In this document: one piece after another, positions 11,363 to 22,345 of the stretch | Numbering within the stretch: the stretch's first letter is position 1 | Layout of the letters: every line of letters starts with the position of its first letter | Assembly (NCBI GenBank): GCA_008729055.1 | Contig: SDUX01000006.1 | Coordinates: 2,530,842-2,594,841, forward strand | Direction: 5' to 3' | Source of the DNA: Pyropia haitanensis | Taxonomy: Eukaryota > Rhodophyta > Bangiophyceae > Bangiales > Bangiaceae | DNA: 64,000 bases | Program-made: the position numbers and the translations under genes | Notes under the pieces: generated by a model | Told to the model about the DNA's origin: nothing | What the model saw: the letters and a program-made list of their open reading frames with translations, nothing else | The model's database searches: none

Positions 11363-13327
11363 CGGGAGCAGTGTTGGGGGGGGGGGGGGGGGGGGGGAGG
11401 AGAGAGGCACCGAGAGGAGGAGACCGGGGGGGGGGGGGGGGGGGGGACGCCAGCAGCAGAGGACGGAAACGGAAGGGGGGGGGGGGAGCGGGGGAAGGGG
11501 GGGGGGGACGGGAGACGGGGGGGAGGTGGGGAGAGGGGGGGGAAGGGGGGGGGATGGGCGCAAGGAAGCGGCGAGAGAGCAAGAGCGGCGAGGGAGAGAG
11601 GCGGGGAGGGAGGGGGTCAAGGTCCAGGGGGGGGGAGATGGAGGCTGCGTGTCAGACCAAGCGGACCAAGCCAGTGGCGTGAACCCCGTCCGAGGCACCG
11701 CCAGAGGACGACTGGGAATAAGGGGGGGGGGGAACGGACAAACGGGGCGGCGGGCGGGCGTCGGGCGGCCGCGCGTCTGCCGCGGCCGCGCCACCGGCCG
11801 TGACGCGACCGGCGGCGGCGGCAGCGCCCCCAAAAACCGCGGCAACCACAGCCGGCCGCCACCGCCGCGGCCGCCGCCGGTCGCGGCGTCTGCAAGCGGG
11901 CGCCCGCGCCGGCCGCCGCCGCCCGGCGGCCGCGTCAGACCACACGACCCGCGCGCGCAGCCGCCGGCCGCCGACCGGCCGCCGCGGCGGCGGCGGCCGC
12001 GGCGGCGCCGCCGCGCGGCGTGCCGCGCCGCCGTTGCAGCGGCGCCGCCAGCCGCGTGCCGTCGGCGCGGGCGGGGCGGGCGGGCGGGCGGGGGGACGGG
12101 GAGGGGTGGGGGGGGGGAGGGGGCGCCGCGGGGCCGCGCGGGAGTGGCGGCGCGCTCCCGCCATCTGGGGAGGCGGGGGGGGGTGTCCGCACCCCCCCCC
12201 CCACCCACCCCCCCTCCCCCCCCTGCTCCCCCGCTCCGCAGGCACCGCCGGCGTCGGTCTGCCCGTCGCCGCGGCGGCCGTTACGCCCGCCGCTGGGCGC
12301 GGCGGGGTGCCGCCGCCGCGCGCGTGCGACGCTGGGGGGGGGGGGAGACCCCGGGGGGGGGGGGGGGGGGGGTCGCCGCCGCCGCGCGTGTGCCGCGCCG
12401 ACGCTTGGCCGTGGCGGCGGTGGGGGGGGGGGGGATGGCGTGTATATTACCCGCGGGACGCTGACGGCCGGGCGGTCGACGTGGCCGTGCGCGGGGCGGG
12501 GCGCGCCAAAAAAACAAAACAAAAAAAAACGGCCGCCTGTGGCGGCGCGTTGGCGCCAAGCCCCCCCTCCGGCAATCCCCCCCCCCCATTTCCAACTCCT
12601 CGATAAATTTTACTTGACTCGTATACAAATACTGAGGGTGGGATGGGATTGTCCCTGCCCCTCGACGGGCCACCCCGGACGCGGATCGGGTCGGTCGGGC
12701 CCCCGCTGGGGGAACCGCGTCCATCCCAGACATTCGACCGTCAACGGACACCCAGATTGGCTCGAGCGCCCATCGGCCGGCCGCGGCGGCGCCGCTCGGG
12801 GCGTGGACGTGCGGCTGCCTGGCCGGCGGCCGCCAAAGCCGCCGCCCCCCCCCCCCGGCGCCGCGCCCAGACACGGAGGCGCGCGTGGGCTCCCACCCGC
12901 CGCTCCAGATCCTGATCTCGACGCACCCCCCGCGGCGCCCCCCCCCCCCCCCCCCGCGCCCCCGCTCGCCCATGTCGGTGCAACGTGTCTCCGCCGCCGC
13001 CCCTCGCGGTCTCGCTGGGGGCGCCCAGGGGCGGCTGGGGGGGGGGGGGGGGCCCAAGGCGCCCGCCGGTGGAGCCCGCCGTCGGCAGGTCGCCTCCATT
13101 GCCCGCGCACCACCCCCCGCGCCCCGCGCCGCCCCCCCCGCCACCTCCACCGCCGCCGCGTCGACACGCCACCCCCCCGCGCCCTCTTTTGTACACCTCG
13201 CCCGCACACCACCGCCCGTCCCACGCTCTGCCCCGATTGTCCCCCCCCGGCTGTCTCTCCCTCCGCGCCGCTCCCACCCCATTCTGCCCCCCCCCCCCGC
13301 TCTTCCCCGCCCCACCCCGCCGCCAGG
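11363..13327. other. Divergent intergenic region upstream of the BAR-like and ApcC genes
   Basis: It contains several G tracts (11376-11397, 11426-11446, 12353-12372) and low-complexity open frames. An AT-richer patch at 12510-12640 includes a TAAATTTTACTTGAC stretch and may hold promoter signals for the ApcC gene. A C/T-rich leader occupies roughly 13180-13327. Confidence 0.45.
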
Positions 13328-13723
13328 ATGGCCCCCGCGTTTGCCCTCACCACCGCCTTTACCGGCCGGTCCACCCTCGGCGCCCGCCCCGCGGCGACGG
13401 CGGTGTGCTCGGCCCCCCCCGCCCCCGCGGCCGGCGTGCGCATGAACTATGACATGAATGGCAGCGGCGGCAACACGCTCGTCGGGCGGTCTGTCAAGTC
13501 GTCGGGGGTGGAAAAGGACACGCGCGCCTTCAAGGTGACCTTTTGCCTGCCGTCGCAGTCGCGGCTGTACACGTACCGGGAGCTGCAGAACGTGTACACG
13601 ACCAAGCTGGTGCCCTTCTCCTCGTGGTACGCCGAGCAGCAGCGGATCCAAAAGATGGGCGGGAAGATCCTCAAGGTGGAGCTCGCGTCGGGCGCCCAGA
13701 TGCGGTCGGTGGGCAACTCGTAA
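13328..13723 (+). CDS. apcC: Phycobilisome core linker, ApcC (Lc 7.8 kDa) type, nuclear-encoded with transit peptide
   Basis: It caps and stabilises allophycocyanin trimers in the phycobilisome core on the plastid thylakoid. The 131-residue precursor starts MAPAFALTTAFTGRSTLGAR, a typical plastid-transit-like leader, with a possible cleavage near AAGVRM (about 39). The linker domain fills about residues 66-125. It carries the ApcC signature: PSQSR, YRELQNVY, TKLVPF, WYAEQQRIQKMGGKILKVELA. Cyanobacterial ApcC is about 67 residues; here about 27 extra residues (NYDMNGSGGNTLVGRS onward) lie between leader and domain. Several usual residues differ (TYREL for TQREL; VYTTKL for TYFTKL). Such genes are reported as nuclear in other red algae. 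The C/T-rich leader and G-rich 3' flank agree with this start and orientation. No intron is seen. Confidence 0.9.
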   Translation: MAPAFALTTAFTGRSTLGARPAATAVCSAPPAPAAGVRMNYDMNGSGGNTLVGRSVKSSGVEKDTRAFKVTFCLPSQSRLYTYRELQNVYTTKLVPFSSWYAEQQRIQKMGGKILKVELASGAQMRSVGNS

Positions 13724-15184
13724 GCGCGCCGCGGGTGCGCCGCCGCGCGCGCGCGCGCGTGGGGGGGAGGGGGGGGTGCCGCCGCGTCGGGTTGAGCGTG
13801 GCGATGATGGCGGGGGGGGGGGGGTGGAGGTGGATTGGGCGGTGGGGGGGGGTGGTGGGCGGGTGATGGGGTGAGGTGGTAGTCGGTGATGTAGGGGGGG
13901 GGGGGGTGGTTTGCGGCGAGGGTTGTGGTGGGGTGGTGCGGTGTGGGGGGGTTGGCCTGGGCGGTGCGCGGCAGGATGGGAAAGGGTACGCGGTTGCTGG
14001 GGACGGTGGGCGGCGGCGGCGCTGGTGGGGCGTCCCCGTCCCGCGCTGTGACGCGCTCGCGTCTCGTCGCGATCCGGTTGTGTACCCGTGTACCCTCGGC
14101 GGTGCGTACGGGCGGGGGCGCTGTCATGTGCCCGTCGGAACCCCACTGCCGGTCGTGCGATTGGCTTTTTTTTCTTCTTTACCCCTCGACCGTGGGTGGG
14201 GTCCCCACGGGCGGTTGGCGTGTGGGGGGGGTGGGCGGTGGTGTGTGGCGGTTGGCTCCAGTTTTTTCCTTCCTTTGTTTCTTTTCTTTTTTTTTTTCCT
14301 CTCTTTTTGCGCTTTTATTCCTGCCTTCCACCGTGTATTTGTTTGCTCGCCGCGATGAACCCTGATGGACTCAGGGGTGCAGTTGCGGGGCGGCGTTGTG
14401 GGCTGTACTCTTTTGTTCTTTTCTTCCCGTGAACAGCGGCAGTGGCGACAATGGAGAACGGGGCCGCGGGGGGGGGAGCCCGCCCCTGCCGTTGTCCATT
14501 GATCATCCGCGCACCGCCGTGCGCTGCGCTATCGGCCGCCGTCGCTATAGGCTGCGGCCCTCCGCCCGCCGTGGCTGTGCGGACGCGCGCGCGTGGGGTG
14601 TGTGCCGCGTCGTCAGCGCGCGTGGACGCTCCGTGTGTGGATGCCTGGGCCAAGTTGGCGTCGGGTCCACACCGCAGACGGCGCCGCTGCCGTCGCGAGC
14701 GTCAGTCGGATCCACCCAGCGGCTCGCGCCGCGGCCCGGCCGCGTGCGACCGAGGGACCGCTGCAACGGCGGGTTGCTCGCGACCCTGCTTGCGTTGGAC
14801 GCGGTCGCGGCACACCATCGAGAAGCGCTGGGATCCGCAAAGCACACGGAAATGGTAACGCTGAGCCTTGCGGGTCTGCCCGTCGCGCACGTGTGCCACA
14901 TGCGCGGACGCTGACACGCTAGCTATCCTGGTGCTGCACACACGCGAGACGGAGCAAGTCAAACGCAATGAATGGATCATGGTATCGCTGTACAGCCGTC
15001 CCAGGTCCAAGCAAGCCCAAAATATATACGTTCACGCCATGTTACCCGCGCAGTGTACGGTCCGTACCAAGGTGCCCCCCCCCCCCCCGCCCGCCGCCCC
15101 CCCCACCCGTCCCCTCTCTTTCAAGGGAAACACCCGCGTCGCCCGCCGCTCCGCCGCCGCCCCGCCCGGCCGCCCGTCCCCCTG
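13724..15184. other. Convergent intergenic region, no gene recognised
   Basis: G-rich flank of the ApcC gene to about 14000. T-rich pyrimidine tracts at 14165-14180 and 14260-14325 precede an AT-richer segment. A 172-codon frame at 14396-14914 (+) has no recognisable features and overlaps an equally open frame on the other strand. Confidence 0.4.
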
Positions 15185-16435
15185 CTACAAGGAAAAGGTA
15201 AAGATCTTGAGCACCCGCCCCGACGCGCCCGCCGTCGTCAGCGTCGAGCCAAACGCACCCTCGTACAGGGCGAGGCTGTCGAGGTTTTGGAGTGCCTGCG
15301 GCGCCACCGCCGGCCGGTACTCGCGCACCCCCCCGGCGGTGAGGTACAAGTACGTCAGCCGCCGCGAGCCGACCGTCCCGACCGCGACCGTCGACTGGAC
15401 GCCCGGCGAGACGCCCCCCCACGCGAGCAGCCCCGCCCAGCTCTTGGGCGCGTCAAACGTGGCGGGGAGGCCGCCCGCGCCCGGCGAGATGGTCACCTCC
15501 TTCCGCAGCGACCCGTCCTTGGCCAGCAGCAGCACCACGACGGCGCCCCTGTTGCCCTTGTAGTAGGGGTCGTTGATGGCCACGTCGGGTACGCCGTCGC
15601 CGTCCAGGTCGCCGAGCGCCACCACCGACGGCGCGTCGGGCACAAACTTGCCGCCCGCGTACCACGGGTTGCGGCCGGCCACCACCTGGCGGACCATGCC
15701 GTTCGCCTCGGGGTGCAGCAGCACCACCGCCGTCGACCGCCAGTTGGTCGCGATGACCAGGTCCGTGTAGCCGTCGCCATTCACATCCCCCACCGCCTCC
15801 ATCGCGTAGGTGCACGCCGAGCCGGCGGGGCAGCCAAACGTGGCGCCGAGGCGGATGATGCTGGCGTCCTTCATGCTCCCGTCCGCCTTGAGGGTGATGA
15901 CAAACACCGCCCCCGTCGGCGCGGCCGCCGCCCCCCGCGCGCCCACCGGCCGGATGGTCGCGTAGATGGCCAGGTCCGTCGCGCCGTCGCCGTCCACGTC
16001 GCCCACCGTCGCGAGGCCCTCCCCAAACGTCACGATAAAGTCGTTGGGGAACCGCCGCGACAGCCGCCGCCGCAGCGGCACCGACGCGGCCACCCGCCCC
16101 GACGCCCAGTCCGCGACCGACGCGTACCGCGCAACGTACACGTCATCGTCGACGGTGATGGCGAGCGCGGCGGGGCCGCGGCCGCCGGCCGCGGGGATGG
16201 ACACGACGGCCGAGCCAAACAGCTCGGGCGGCGGGCAGCGGCCGCCGCCGCGCTCGGGGATGGTGCGGAGCACCGGCTGGGGGCCCGACTCGGAGCACAC
16301 GTCGTCGTACGTGATGTTCCGGGTCAGGTAGAGCCGCGCGGGGAGGAGCGCCTTGGCTACAGCGGGCGGCGTTGCCGCGCCGGCGGGCGCGGCCGCTGCC
16401 GCCACGGCCGCCGCGGCGGCGGCGAGGAGCGACAC
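15185..16435 (-). CDS. Secreted FG-GAP/VCBS repeat protein
   Basis: A 416-residue protein, probably an extracellular or wall-associated beta-propeller of the integrin-alpha N-terminal type; its ligand is unknown. The N-terminus [20 protein letters not shown] is a hydrophobic signal peptide. At least three calcium-binding FG-GAP loops are visible: GDVDGDGATDLAIY, GDVNGDGYTDLVIA and GDLDGDGVPDVAIN, each followed by beta-rich sequence. There are Cys pairs early (VCSESGP, GRCPPP) and in GCPAGSAC. The true start may be the ATG at 16500. It would give a basic n-region (RRRLPSLAVSLLAA) if a G9 tract (16478-16486) has a one-base error. A pyrimidine-rich leader lies beyond 16500. The 3' end meets the intergenic region downstream of the ApcC gene. 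Confidence 0.85.
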   Translation of the reverse strand: MSLLAAAAAAVAAAAAPAGAATPPAVAKALLPARLYLTRNITYDDVCSESGPQPVLRTIPERGGGRCPPPELFGSAVVSIPAAGGRGPAALAITVDDDVYVARYASVADWASGRVAASVPLRRRLSRRFPNDFIVTFGEGLATVGDVDGDGATDLAIYATIRPVGARGAAAAPTGAVFVITLKADGSMKDASIIRLGATFGCPAGSACTYAMEAVGDVNGDGYTDLVIATNWRSTAVVLLHPEANGMVRQVVAGRNPWYAGGKFVPDAPSVVALGDLDGDGVPDVAINDPYYKGNRGAVVVLLLAKDGSLRKEVTISPGAGGLPATFDAPKSWAGLLAWGGVSPGVQSTVAVGTVGSRRLTYLYLTAGGVREYRPAVAPQALQNLDSLALYEGAFGSTLTTAGASGRVLKIFTFSL

Positions 16436-19081
16436 TGCGAGTGACGGCAGCCGCCGCCGGGGTGGCGGGCAGGGGGTGGGGGGGGGAGCGCCGCGGCCAT
16501 GATGCCAACAAGGGGGGGGGAGAGAGCAGAAGGAGGAGGGAGGAGGTGGGAATGGAGGATGCCAACGTCAGCTGCGGAGGTGGGGCAGCCAGGGAGGGGG
16601 AGCGCCGCCGGGTCTCCCCGTGCAGGGTGCGGTGCGCCACGGGCACGCGGCAAACGGCCCAAGCGGCTGGCCGGGAGGTCGGGCGGGTCGGCGGGTGGGC
16701 GAGCGGCCGGGTGGGCAGTAGGCAGGGTGGAGTGGATGGGGCGGCGAGCGTCGGCTAGACCACTCGCAGTCCAGCCCAGTGGGTAGCGGGCGGGCGCCGC
16801 TCGGCAGCCAGCACACCGGCCACGTGTGCAGCGGCGTGTCAGGCCGCGTGCTACCGTCGGCGCGTTATCTACAGCCAGCCGCGGGCGGGCGTGACGGGTG
16901 GGCGAGAGAACGACAGTCGGCCGAGCGCCGCCCGCCGCGGCCGCCGCTTTGTAGCGTGGGCGGCACTCCCCCCCCAGCACCGCGCCACCCACCCCCGTGC
17001 CTCCCACCCCCACCCACCCCCGTGCCTCCCACCCCCACCCACCCCCGCCTGCCGCGGCAGCCGGCAGCGGCGCGCATGGAAATTGGCGTGGCGGCGCCGC
17101 CGCCACCGCGCGCCGCCGCCGCCGCCGCCGCCGTCACCGCCGCCGCCACCGCCGCCACCGCCGCGGCGCACCCTGTTGCCTGCCCTGATGGGCGCGCGGC
17201 GGCGGCGGCGGCGGCGGCGGGCGGCCGAGGCGGCGGGACGTGCGCGGCGGCGCCATGCGGGAGAGGGCGCCCGCCGTCGGCCGCGGGTGGGCGGGGGAGG
17301 CGGGGACGATGGGGCGGGGGGGGGGTCGGCGGCGGCGCTGCCGGCCGCGGATGCGGGGCCAGCTGCCAGCGCCGCACCGGCGGCAGCAGGTGGCGGCACG
17401 CGCCGCACGAGGCCGCCCTATCCAAAGGCTTGCAACGCGCCCGCAGGGGGGGGCGGGAGGCGGGGGGGGGGGGGGCGTGCCCGACACGGACAGCGGCGCG
17501 CGGGGAGTGGCGGTCTCCGCGCCGGCCAGCCAGCGAGTCGGGCCCCCCCCCCCAGTGGCGCTGCCAAACGATCAAGAGCGAGTGTGGCGAGGCGGGGGCG
17601 AGCACCCACCCACCGGCGGCACGAGCGGGCGCGTCCCCGCGCGCGGCGGTGCCACTGCCAGTCGTAGGCCGTGTGGCGCCGCGGCGACTGCCGGCCGCGG
17701 CTCGGCAGCGTCCCCCCCCCCCTCCCCTGCCGCGGGCGACAACGGTGCCCCGCCGCCACCGCGCGTGCGCGGTACAGTAGCGGGGGGTGGGCAGCAAGGC
17801 TGCCAACGCGGCCCGCTGCGGGGGGTAGGCGGGCGCCACCGCCGGTGGGGGCGTCATGCAGTGGCCGCAGGAGCAACAGTCGTCCCCCCCCTCCGCGAGG
17901 AGCAGATCGGGCCGAGGCCGCATCCGTCGGGGAATGGGCCGGGGGGTTGGGTATGAGGGTACGCGCCCATGTGATCTTTTTGTTGTACCACAAAAAAAAA
18001 TTGGGTACTCTGAGGAAAATAATGTATACGTGGCAGCTTGGATTGGCACAGCCGCTGCGGACGGACCGTCCTTGACGAGCACAGATTTCCGGAGTGTCAC
18101 GGGCGACGGGGGGGCGGAAAACGACGGGAGCTACCGTCCCCAGGAAGCGAATCTTTGGGTGGTCGGTCGACAGTGGGTGGCGTCACTGCCGCGGCAGGGG
18201 ACCGCGGTGAGAACCTACGGGAGGTCGATCCAGGGTCAAAGTAGAGGGAACAATCCAAGTGGCAAGAGTATTCCAGAGCTTCCCTTTTGACATGTGGATG
18301 TCAACCAAAGTTTTCATCACATCCGCCCATTTCTCAAGCCAGGGTCCTCTACAAGAAAGGAATCAAATGTCATGTCCTCTGGAACCCAGATGGGATTTGG
18401 GCAGGCTCGGGGGAGAGCGGCGACCCTTGCAGAGAGCTCGTTTCCCCTGTTATTGACGAAGGCTCGCAGGCAGGTTATGGGTGGAGGTCGGCGCGCGCCC
18501 CGCGGCCGCCGGCCGCTTGTGTGTCGGTCGAGTTGTGTTTGTGGACACTGGGAAGTGCGGCAGCCCCAAGGTGACACACAGAAAAAAGAACGTGAATCCT
18601 ACTTACCGGCGCAATGTGGATAAACCAGCAGACCAGCTCATGTTCATTGAATCATTCGCCACGTGTGCACAAATCTCAGGTACTGACCGCCCGCGTGCCG
18701 GACGAGGTCTCATGTACGGTCCAATTGCGATCGTCCCTGCGCGCGCGGCGCCGCGCCGCGCCGCCTTGGCGCCGCGGCCCCCCGCGCGTCCAACGTCGGC
18801 CTCGGCCGCGGCGCGCGCCGCGGTGGCGCCGTCTTTTCCCCCCCCACGGCGGCGGCGGGTGCGCCGCGGGGGCGGCTCATCGCCTCCCGCGGCGGTCGCC
18901 GCGACCGGCCTCCCCATTGGGAGAGGCCGCCAGCGGTCGGGACCGGCCGCCGGCCATCCCCCCATCCCCCCCTCTTCCCCCTACTATCCCCCTCCCCCCC
19001 CCCATTGTCCGCCCGCCTGCGTCCCTCTGTCGTGCGCTTTCCCCCCCCCCCCTCCCCGTATTCTCGGTGCGGGTGGCCACC
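16436..19081. other. Intergenic, no gene recognised
   Basis: The C/T-rich leader of the FG-GAP gene lies at about 16500-16600. Low-complexity Arg/Ala frames fill 16780-17780. An AT-richer island at 17980-18720 carries no frame I can support. The 5' leader of the RS-domain gene (pyrimidine-rich, about 18955-19070) closes the stretch. Confidence 0.4.
16985..17046 (+). repeat. Short C-rich tandem repeat, about 25-bp unit
   Basis: The string CCACCCCCGTGCCTCCCA recurs two to three times with CACCC spacers. It is a simple minisatellite in non-coding DNA. Confidence 0.65.
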
Positions 19082-19305
19082 ATGGCGGCGCACCCGCCCC
19101 CCCCCCCGCCCCCCCAGGCCTGCCCGCCCTCGCCGCCCTCGTTGAGGACATGCTCGCGTCCGAGCGCCGCCGCGCCGCCGCGGCGGCGGCCGCCCTCGCC
19201 GCGGCGCGGGCGGAGCTCCGCACCTGGACCCGCCGCCTCGACGCGCTCCGCGCGTACAAGGCGGCCGCCGCCGAGGTGGGGGGGGGGGGGGGGCGCCGCC
19301 GCCGT

Positions 19306-19342
<37 letters not shown>

Positions 19343-19558
19343 ATTGGCGCCGCCGCCGCCGCCGGTGCCGCCGCCGCCCGCGGCGGTGTTTGCGTCGGCC
19401 GCCGCGGCGGCCGCGGCGGTCGTGTCGGCAGCGGCGGCGGCGGCGGCACCACTGGGTGCGTCGGACGTGCCGGTGGCGGTACCGGCGGTGGTGCCGGTGG
19501 CGGTACCGGCGGTGGTGCCGCCGGCGGTACCGGCGGTGCCGCCGGTGGTACCGGCGGT

Positions 19559-19610
<52 letters not shown>

Positions 19611-20403
19611 GCGTCGACGCCCGCCGCTGCCGCCGGGGTGCCGGCCGCCGTGCCACCGGCGGCCGCCGCGGCGGTGCCGCCGCCGCCGCCGCCGCCGCCG
19701 CCGACGGGGGTCCCCCCGCCGCCGCCACCGCCGCCGGCCGTCCCGTCGCCGCCGCCACCGCCGCCGGGGGTGCCCGCGCCGCCGCCGCCGCCGGCGGCTG
19801 TCCCCCCGTCGCTGCCGCCGCCAGCGGGGGTTTTCCCCCCTCCACCACCGCCGCCGCCGCCGCCGCCTGGGGTTTCCCCACCGCCGCCCGCCCCGGCGGT
19901 CACGGCCGCCGCGCCCGTCTCTGCGCTCGACTGGAGCCCCGCCGCCGCGGTGTCCACTGGCGGCGGCGGCAGCGGCGGCGGCGGCGGCGGTGGGGGCAGC
20001 GGCGGCGGTGACGCGGCCGCTGCCGCCGCGGCGTCCGCGACGGCCGCGACGGCGGCCGCGGCGTCCGCGACGGCCGCCACGCCCGCGGCGGCGTCGTCTG
20101 CCGCGGCGGTGCCGGCCGTGGCGGGGGCGCCGCCCAGTGCCTCCTCCTGGGCACCCCCCGAGGCGGTGCCCGCCCGGCGGTCGGGCGGCGCGTCGAGCAG
20201 CCACCACCCGCGCGGCCGCCGCTCGCGGTCGCGGTCGCGGTCGCGGTCGCGGTCGCGGTCGCGGTCACGGTCGCGGTCGCGGTCGCCCGGCGGGCGGCGG
20301 GGGGGGCGGCACCCGACGGGCGACGGCAGTAGCGGCCGCGGCAGCGGCGGTGGTGGAGGTGGCGGCGGGGGTGGTGGCGGCGGGGGTGGTGGCGACGGCG
20401 GCA

Positions 20404-20439
<36 letters not shown>

Positions 20440-21454
20440 GCGCGTGGCGGTCGTCGTCCCGCCGGCACGGCGGCTCGTCGCCGTCGACGGCGGCGGCGGG
20501 CGGCGGCTGCGGCGGCGGCGACGGCGGCGGCGGCGGCGGCGGCGGGGACACGCTCACCCCCCCCGCCGCGTACCGGCGGGCGTCCCGCCGGGCGTCCCGC
20601 TCGCGCAGCGGCTCACCGTCGCGGCGCCCACCGCGGCACGGCCGCCACCGGTCGCTGTCGGCGGCGGGGGAGGCGGCGGCGGGGCGGGGCGGCTCGCTGC
20701 CGCCGCCGCCACCGTCCGCGCCGTCGCGGCACGCGGTAGACGCGGCGTGGCGGCGGCGCGAGGTGGATGGCGGCCGCGAGCGGGGCGCCGGCCGGCCGGC
20801 CGGGTCCGCCTCGACAGCGACGGCGGCGGGGGCGGGGGCGGCGGCGCGGCGGGGTGGCAGCGGCGGCGGGTGGGGCGGCTCGCCGCCGTCACGGTGGGGC
20901 GGCTCGCCGGCCCGCCATGGCGGCCGGCCGACCGGCAGACGGTCGGCGTCACGGTCGCCGTCGTCGTTGGGGCGCCTCCGCGGTGACCGCCGGGGTGGCG
21001 GCGGGGACCGTGGTGGCGACCGCGGCGGTGACCGTGGCGGCCACGGCGACCGCCGCGACCACGGCGACCGCGGCGACCGCGACCACCGCGGCGACCGCGA
21101 CCACCGCGACCACCATGGCGACCGCGGTAACCGCGACCACCGCGGCGACGGCGGCGACCGCGGCGTCCGCGACCGCCACCGCCGGGCGGCATCCCGGTCG
21201 TGGTCGCCGGCTCCCCCCCCACGGCGGTCGCGGTCGCGGTCGCGGTCGCGGTCGCCGCGGCCGGCCGGCGGCTGGCGGCGGGGCGGCGGCGGGGCGGTCC
21301 GCTGGCGGAGCCGGTCGGCCAGCCGCGGCGGCGCGCCGGCCAAGCGGCCGCGCGGGCCGGCCGCGGGGGGCCCGCCCGCCGCCGACCGGGCGGCGCGCGG
21401 CTACTCGCCGCCGGCACGCGGCTACTCGCCACCGGCACGCAGCTACTCGCCGCA

Positions 21455-21488
<34 letters not shown>

Positions 21489-22217
21489 GCTGCCGGCCGC
21501 GACGGGGACGGGCGTCGCGGGGGGTCGCCGGCGTACGGGCGGCCCGGCGGCCGGGCTGCCCACCGGCCGCCGTCACCGCCGCCGCCGCCGCGGGCGGGCG
21601 ACGGTGGGCGCGGGTGGGGGGCGGCCGGCCGGCCGCCGGCGGCCGGCACAGCCGGTGGCTGGGCCGGCACCGCCGACGGTGGCGGTGGCGGCGGCGGCGG
21701 CGGCGGCGGGCGCGGCGACGGCGGCGGCTACGGCGGCAGCGGCGGCAGCCTTTTGGGCGACTTTTCCCACCGCGGCGCTCCCCCGGCGGCGCGGCACCCG
21801 TCGCCGCCGCGGCACCCGCCGCCGCCGCCGCGGTTTGCGTCGCCGCCGCCGCCGCCGCGGTTTGCGTCGCCGCCGCCGCCGCGGTTTGCGTCGCGGCGGC
21901 GGCGTCCCCCCCCGTCGCCGCCGTGGCGCCCGACGCCGCCGCGGCGGCCGTTGTCGCCGCCGCGGCGGCCGTTGTCGCCGCCGCGGCGGCCATTGTCGCC
22001 GCCGCGGCGGCCATTGTCGCCGCCGCGGCGGCCGTTGTCGCCGCCGCGGCGGCCATTGTCGCCGCCGCCGCCGACGCGGCGCGTGTCGCCGCCGCGGCGG
22101 CAGTCGTCGTCACCGCGGCGCCCGTCGGCGGGCCGCGGCGGTGACGGGCCGCCCGCGGCGGGCGGTGGTGGCGGCGGCGGCGGAGAAGCGGGGGGGGAGG
22201 TGGGCGGCGGCGCCTAG
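19082..22217 (+). CDS. Arginine/serine-rich (RS-domain) protein, probable splicing-related factor
   Basis: The start has an ideal Kozak context (GCCACCATGG). Three frames must be joined: MAAHPPPPP, then after C tracts at 19097-19115 a helical segment (GLPALAALVEDMLASERRR...RTWTRRLDALRAY), then after G16 (19278-19293) a long frame to the stop at 22217. The long frame has Ala/Pro repeats, an (RS)n run at about 20212-20284, and further RS patches (SRSRSGSPSRRP; SRSRSRSRSPRP). It also has a GDRDHR-type RD/HD region (20985-21180), a triplet ARGYSPP, and a C-terminal array of RRPLSPP heptads (about 21935-22070). Such RS domains are phosphorylated and mediate spliceosomal protein contacts. No RRM is visible, so it is SR-related rather than a classical SR protein. 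After the TAG the same frame stays open (GGPPPPPPGTYGGG) for about 60 codons. Confidence 0.7.
20222..20284 (+). repeat. CGGTCG hexanucleotide repeat encoding (RS)n
   Basis: About ten copies of CGGTCG (with one CGGTCA) encode alternating Arg-Ser in the RS-domain gene. The near-perfect DNA repeat suggests slippage-prone expansion. Confidence 0.85.
21935..22070 (+). repeat. 21-bp coding tandem repeat, RRPLSPP heptads
   Basis: Six or so units built of CGGCGGCC(G/A)TTGTCGCC and GCCG. The third unit base alternates G/A between copies, all silent, and the phase is strictly multiples of 21, so the heptad peptide is preserved. Confidence 0.85.
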
Positions 22218-22314
22218 GGCGGTCCACCGCCTCCGCCCCCGGGCACGTACGGTGGGGGCGCCCCCGGCGGGCCGCGCGGCGGCGGTCCGCCGCCGCCCAG
22301 ACCCCCGCCGGTCA

Positions 22315-22345
<31 letters not shown>

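Noticed and set aside
20222..20284. Telomere- or satellite-like hexamer repeat
   Set aside because: The CGGTCG repeat is in frame with the RS domain and best explained as coding.
18710..21343. An 877-codon minus-strand open frame opposite the RS-domain gene
   Set aside because: It mirrors the RS and Gly/Ala repeats of the plus strand. The Kozak start, C/T-rich leader and RS/heptad peptides support the plus strand.
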